Assembly: GCA_002455755.1 (NCBI GenBank)
Contig: DKLL01000172.1
Location: 37,893-43,922 of the forward strand
Length of the DNA stretch: 6,030 nucleotides
Direction of reading: 5' to 3'
DNA from: Acinetobacter sp. UBA6641
GTDB taxonomy: Bacteria; Pseudomonadota; Gammaproteobacteria; Pseudomonadales; Moraxellaceae
Of the stretch, positions 5,172 to 6,030 are shown piece by piece. Each line of letters starts with the position of its first letter. Position 1 is the first letter of the stretch. The notes beneath the pieces are model-generated. The model had not been told where the DNA came from. It was given only the letters and a program-made list of their open reading frames with translations, and searched no databases. A program made the position numbers and the translations under genes.

Positions 5172-6030
5172 ATGAAAAATCAAAGACAGCAGTCAGGTCT
5201 CAAAAAATATACTCACCATCTCAAGTATGGTGCGGCATTTGTATGGGCTTTTACAGGAACGATGTTAATTGCTTCATCGGTTGTGCAAGCAAGCGATATG
5301 CAGATTTATGCTGTACCCACAGCAGGTAAAAAGACCATTGTCATGATGTTGGATACCTCAGGTAGTATGAATCCTAGTCAAAATAACTATAGGGAAAACA
5401 GGATACTTGCTTTAAAAAATGGTATGAATGCTTTTTTAAATAGTAATAATCCGATTTTGAATGAAGTAAGGGTTGGGCTAGGACATTACTCAGTTAATGG
5501 TGATGGTAAGTCTGGTCGCATTTTAGTTAAGGCAGAGAAACTGGGACCAGTGGGTTCTGCACAACGTACTGCTTTAAAAAATGCTGTAGCAGGTTTGTCT
5601 GCAACAGGTGGTACCCCTACGGCACATGCGTATGCCGAAGCCGCAGCTTATTTAATGGGAACTTCAACCCGTAGTGAAGCTGAAATACAAAAAGATTTAT
5701 ATAAGAAAGTGACTACGCAGGTCTTTGATAGATATGAATGTCAAAATAGATCATACCCTTATTTAAATCCAGAAAATAATTACTGTTATCAATATAATAC
5801 GGGTTTTTCAGGTGGTTATCAAAGTGCCTCTAATGTTTATAGTTGTCCACCTACTGGTCAATCTGCTATATATCGGAATCTAGGAACGAATAGTGATACT
5901 AATAGAAGTAGATGTTATATAGATGGTCAGGTTAATGATAATAATCCTGCGAGTAATTATAGAGCTGCAAATTTATCTAAAGCTTGTTTAGATTCTCGTT
6001 ATCCATATCTTAATACCTCGAATAATATAA
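5172..6030 (+). CDS. pilY1: PilY1-type pilus tip adhesin, N-terminal part (runs off the window)
   Basis: An open frame runs from 5172 to the window end with no stop (286 complete codons), so only about the first quarter of a protein usually over 1,100 residues is visible. A long basic N-region (about 20 residues) precedes the hydrophobic segment AAFVWAFTGTMLIASSVVQA (21-40), a signal peptide probably cut after VQA40. A von Willebrand A domain follows: strand TIVMML with MIDAS motif DTSGSM (61-66: D61, S63, S65), helix, strand NEVRVGLGHYS, then ATGGTPTAHAYAEAA (144-158) with MIDAS threonine T148. From about 185 comes an insertion rich in Asn, Tyr and Cys (C190, C205, C225, C248, C272). In known systems PilY1 sits at the pilus tip, promotes extension, and its VWA domain serves adhesion and surface sensing. 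The position after pilX fits exactly. The calcium-binding beta-propeller expected at the C-terminus is beyond the window. Confidence 0.9.
   Translation, partial: MKNQRQQSGLKKYTHHLKYGAAFVWAFTGTMLIASSVVQASDMQIYAVPTAGKKTIVMMLDTSGSMNPSQNNYRENRILALKNGMNAFLNSNNPILNEVRVGLGHYSVNGDGKSGRILVKAEKLGPVGSAQRTALKNAVAGLSATGGTPTAHAYAEAAAYLMGTSTRSEAEIQKDLYKKVTTQVFDRYECQNRSYPYLNPENNYCYQYNTGFSGGYQSASNVYSCPPTGQSAIYRNLGTNSDTNRSRCYIDGQVNDNNPASNYRAANLSKACLDSRYPYLNTSNNI
5739..6026 (+). repeat. Protein-level repeat C-x4-YPYLN-x2-NN in the PilY1 insertion
   Basis: Residues 190-203 (5739-5780) and 272-285 (5985-6026) both read C-x4-Y-P-Y-L-N-x-x-N-N, 82 residues apart. The codons differ at many positions (for example taccct versus tatcca), so this is not a recent DNA duplication. 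The window ends right after the second copy, so the full extent of a repeat unit cannot be seen. Confidence 0.55.

Noticed and set aside
1..6030. Search for mobile elements, CRISPR arrays, tRNA and rRNA
   Set aside because: No transposase, regular direct repeats, cloverleaf or rRNA-like sequence was seen; the window is nearly filled by identified chromosomal genes.

Overview
The window looks like chromosomal DNA from a gammaproteobacterium, most likely Acinetobacter or a close relative. This rests on three things: the gene order rpoZ-gmk facing ispH, which is followed by a fimU-pilV-pilW-pilX-pilY1 cluster; a moderate-to-low G+C content (about 48% in a counted stretch of ispH, about 32% at the right end); and the PilX and PilV sequence style. 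The genus is an inference from remembered gene order and protein character, not a database result.

Left part, minus strand (28-1009): gmk (guanylate kinase) is followed by rpoZ (RNA polymerase omega subunit), with 76 bp between them. That gap holds a good sigma70-type promoter candidate for rpoZ alone (TTGAGT, 17 bp, TATACT). No start codon for a further gene is visible beyond rpoZ.

Middle, plus strand (1145-2095): ispH, the last enzyme of the MEP isoprenoid pathway, is transcribed divergently from gmk across a 135-bp region. It ends in a strong intrinsic terminator (12-bp perfect stem, 6-nt loop, T7).

Right part, plus strand (2259-6030): a tightly packed type IV pilus minor-pilin operon. 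fimU, pilV and pilW are joined by one-base TAATG stop/start overlaps, pilX starts 2 bp after pilW, and pilY1 starts 18 bp after pilX and runs off the window. FimU, PilV, PilW and PilX are prepilin-like proteins with a short basic leader ending in Gly. By the known biology of these families they form the priming complex at the pilus tip and carry PilY1, the von Willebrand A-domain tip adhesin and mechanosensor. Peptidase, assembly ATPase and secretin genes are not here.

No mobile element, CRISPR array, tRNA or rRNA was seen. The least ordinary signals are an AT-rich, Asn/Tyr/Cys-rich insertion in the PilY1 VWA domain carrying a repeated C-x4-YPYLN-x2-NN motif 82 residues apart, a 17-bp palindrome just upstream of the pilin operon's probable -10, and 7-8 nt homopolymer runs inside fimU and pilX that could support slippage.
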